Shown in pieces: positions 15,622-16,666 of a DNA stretch of 16,666 nt. Position 1 is the first letter of the stretch. Each line of letters begins with the position of its first letter. The notes beneath the pieces were generated by a model that saw only the letters and a list, made by a program, of their open reading frames with translations, did not search any database and was not told the DNA's origin. This stretch comes from Gammaproteobacteria bacterium (GTDB taxonomy: Bacteria; Pseudomonadota; Gammaproteobacteria; SZUA-152): contig JAUWVK010000018.1 of the NCBI GenBank assembly GCA_030617485.1, positions 1 to 16,666 on the forward strand. Reading direction: 5' to 3'. The position numbers were made by a program, and so were the translations under genes.

Positions 15622-15665
15622 AAAATCCGTTTAGCCTAAGTTGTAGTCCATACCGGTCGGATTTT
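15622..15665. repeat. 8-bp inverted repeat AAAATCCG ... CGGATTTT
   Basis: Perfect arms at 15622-15629 and 15658-15665 flank 28 bases that include the palindrome ACCGGT (15652-15657). It could be an operator or a weak RNA stem; the long loop and lack of a U-tract argue against a terminator. Confidence 0.35.
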
Positions 15666-15754
15666 CAGCCTAAATAGGTTAAAATATATCCATCTTTCAG
15701 ATAGTTGGCCCAAATGCTGGTTATAGCTGAATATTGGGTAATGCGGTTTCAGGC

Positions 15755-15775
15755 TAGAATACAGCTGTATAAAAT
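15755..15775 (+). promoter_or_regulatory. Candidate -10 region of bax with overlapping 12-bp palindrome
   Basis: TAGAAT at 15755-15760 (five of six -10 positions) and TATAAA at 15768-15773 are alternative -10 elements, each without a good -35. The perfect palindrome ATACAGCTGTAT at 15759-15770 overlaps both and could be a repressor site. The distance to the bax start (22-37 bases) is reasonable. Confidence 0.3.
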
Positions 15776-15783
15776 AGTTGGCT

Positions 15784-15789
15784 AAAGGG
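15784..15789 (+). promoter_or_regulatory. Ribosome binding site (AAAGGG) that sets the bax start
   Basis: AAAGGG ends seven bases before the ATG at 15797 but only one base before the in-frame ATG at 15791. Normal spacing therefore favours 15797. Confidence 0.55.
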
Positions 15790-15796
15790 TATGAGT

Positions 15797-16666
15797 ATGG
15801 TCAAAAAGACCCAAAAGAAATCGATGACATTTCCCATGGTAGTTACCGCCATGAAAATGGGCATTGGGCTTCTGTCTCTTGCGGGATTTGCCGCAATTGT
15901 GGTTGCTGGGCAAGATTCATTTCGTCATTCATTAGTAACGGCAAAATACCGCGTTGTTTCTGAAGGTAGTAACCTTAATGTCAGGAATTTTCAGGCCAGC
16001 ACGGCACAGGAGCTGGATCAAATCTTTGAGGTTGAGCATTATGAGTGGCCTCCTTCAAAGCAACAAACAGTTCCCCCTTTGATTCTGGCGAAATTCCCAA
16101 ACGATTTCGCAACAATGCAGGACCACAAAAAACGCCAAAATCTTTTTTTACGTTCTTTATTGCCTATGGTGATGATCGAAAACCGTCGTATTCGAGAACA
16201 ACGTCAATTGGCAGAATTATTATTTGAAAGAGGGCTGCCTGAAGAAGGGTCTGACATGCACAGCTGGCTTGTTAGTCTGGCAAAAAAACTTCGTGTTCAT
16301 GGTGATTTAGCGGATCCCTCAGTAGAAGCCAAGCTCCTCAGTCGGTTAGATGAAATACCGACAGCGATGGCATTAGCTCAGTCCGCCATAGAAACAGGCT
16401 GGGGAGCTTCACGGTTTGCAATGGAAGGCAACAGTCTGTTTGGCCAATGGACATTCAAGCGTAGTAGTGGTCTGGAACCTTCAAGCCGTGACTCTGATGC
16501 TAACCACTATGTTGCCAGTTTTCCTACCTTGCGTGCTTCCGTGCGAGCCTATATGCGTAATTTAAATATTGGCCATGCTTATGGAGAGTTTCGACAGGCG
16601 CGCGCTTTGCTTCGCTCCGAAGGAAATTCTTTACAAGCAGAAGAGCTGGCGGTTTACCTGCATCGT
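15797..16666 (+). CDS. bax: Bax-type glucosaminidase-family peptidoglycan hydrolase (C-terminus cut by window edge)
   Basis: 290 codons are present and the frame runs off the right edge. A Lys-rich N-terminus (residues 3-8) is followed by a hydrophobic segment at about 14-37, an uncleaved anchor or signal peptide, so the protein should act in the periplasm. A helical region follows (about 95-165). The glucosaminidase domain starts near 185 with AQSAIETGWGASRFA, where Glu199 is the expected catalytic acid. GNSLFGQWTF and the later SVRAYMRNLNIGHAYGEFR are segments typical of the Bax family, and the RALLRSEGN stretch fits too. It would hydrolyse N-acetylglucosamine linkages in peptidoglycan. The start at 15797 is chosen because AAAGGG lies seven bases upstream; the ATG at 15791 is an alternative. 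It is divergent from the NlpC/P60-fad operon. Confidence 0.88.
   Translation, partial: MVKKTQKKSMTFPMVVTAMKMGIGLLSLAGFAAIVVAGQDSFRHSLVTAKYRVVSEGSNLNVRNFQASTAQELDQIFEVEHYEWPPSKQQTVPPLILAKFPNDFATMQDHKKRQNLFLRSLLPMVMIENRRIREQRQLAELLFERGLPEEGSDMHSWLVSLAKKLRVHGDLADPSVEAKLLSRLDEIPTAMALAQSAIETGWGASRFAMEGNSLFGQWTFKRSSGLEPSSRDSDANHYVASFPTLRASVRAYMRNLNIGHAYGEFRQARALLRSEGNSLQAEELAVYLHR

Larger units (their letters stand above)
15424..15796. promoter_or_regulatory. Divergent regulatory region between the fad operon and bax
   Basis: This stretch of about 370 bases is AT-rich and has no convincing gene on either strand (a 5' extension of the hydrolase gene up to 15516 remains possible). It should carry the operon promoter on the minus strand and the bax promoter on the plus strand. 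Visible structure includes two near-identical direct repeats starting TTGACGACT (15550 and 15604), an 8-bp inverted repeat AAAATCCG/CGGATTTT (15622-15629, 15658-15665), an AGCCTAA repeated at 15633 and 15667, and a perfect 12-bp palindrome at 15759-15770. I recognise no FadR- or PsrA-type operator. Confidence 0.5.

Noticed and set aside
1..16666. CRISPR arrays, tRNA or rRNA genes, insertion sequences, integrases, toxin-antitoxin or phage-defence genes
   Set aside because: No matching repeats, RNA folds or protein motifs were seen; coding density and gene types look like ordinary chromosomal sequence.

Overview
The window looks like a chromosomal segment from a gammaproteobacterium, possibly a marine or environmental one; the genus cannot be told. 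The main evidence is an FadE of 813 residues (the long form with a C-terminal extension typical of Gammaproteobacteria), FadI/FadJ-type beta-oxidation enzymes, a close relative of E. coli Tas, and a Bax-type glucosaminidase. Base composition looks even, in the mid-40s percent GC by eye. I see no insertion sequence, phage gene, tRNA, rRNA or CRISPR array.

Left part (1-4551, minus strand). Transcription runs right to left: a small lipoprotein (DUF2846-like), a very large lipoprotein built from about 21 beta-propeller blades of the LVIVD type with an Ig-like tail, and then a cytoplasmic DUF484/GAF-like + GGDEF protein cut by the window edge. Gaps are 42 and 18 bases, so this is probably one operon joining envelope proteins to c-di-GMP signalling. 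The propeller gene and the GGDEF gene share one reading frame, separated by a TAA and six codons.

Middle (4682-6808). A Tas-type aldo/keto reductase (minus) and an orphan PhnD-like periplasmic substrate-binding protein (plus) diverge from a 240-base spacer. A Shine-Dalgarno sequence places the binding protein's start at 5963 and not at the upstream ATG at 5948.

Right part (6845-15423, minus strand). This is a compact five-gene beta-oxidation operon, in transcription order: a permuted NlpC/P60 (YiiX/YaeF-like) cysteine hydrolase, fadE, fadI, fadJ and a long-chain acyl-CoA synthetase. The genes touch or overlap: TAA directly followed by ATG at 14481, a 14-base gap at fadI-fadJ, and an ATGA overlap at fadJ-synthetase. 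Together they would activate a fatty acid to acyl-CoA, dehydrogenate it, hydrate and oxidise it, and cleave off acetyl-CoA. The leading NlpC/P60 protein is the unexpected member; relatives of its permuted fold act on lipids, so it may supply or modify acyl chains.

Right end (15424-16666). A regulatory region of about 370 bases with direct and inverted repeats separates the operon from a divergent, truncated Bax-type glucosaminidase gene. I do not see an unmistakably new system. The best candidates for novelty are the NlpC/P60-led fad operon and the 21-blade lipoprotein next to a GGDEF protein.
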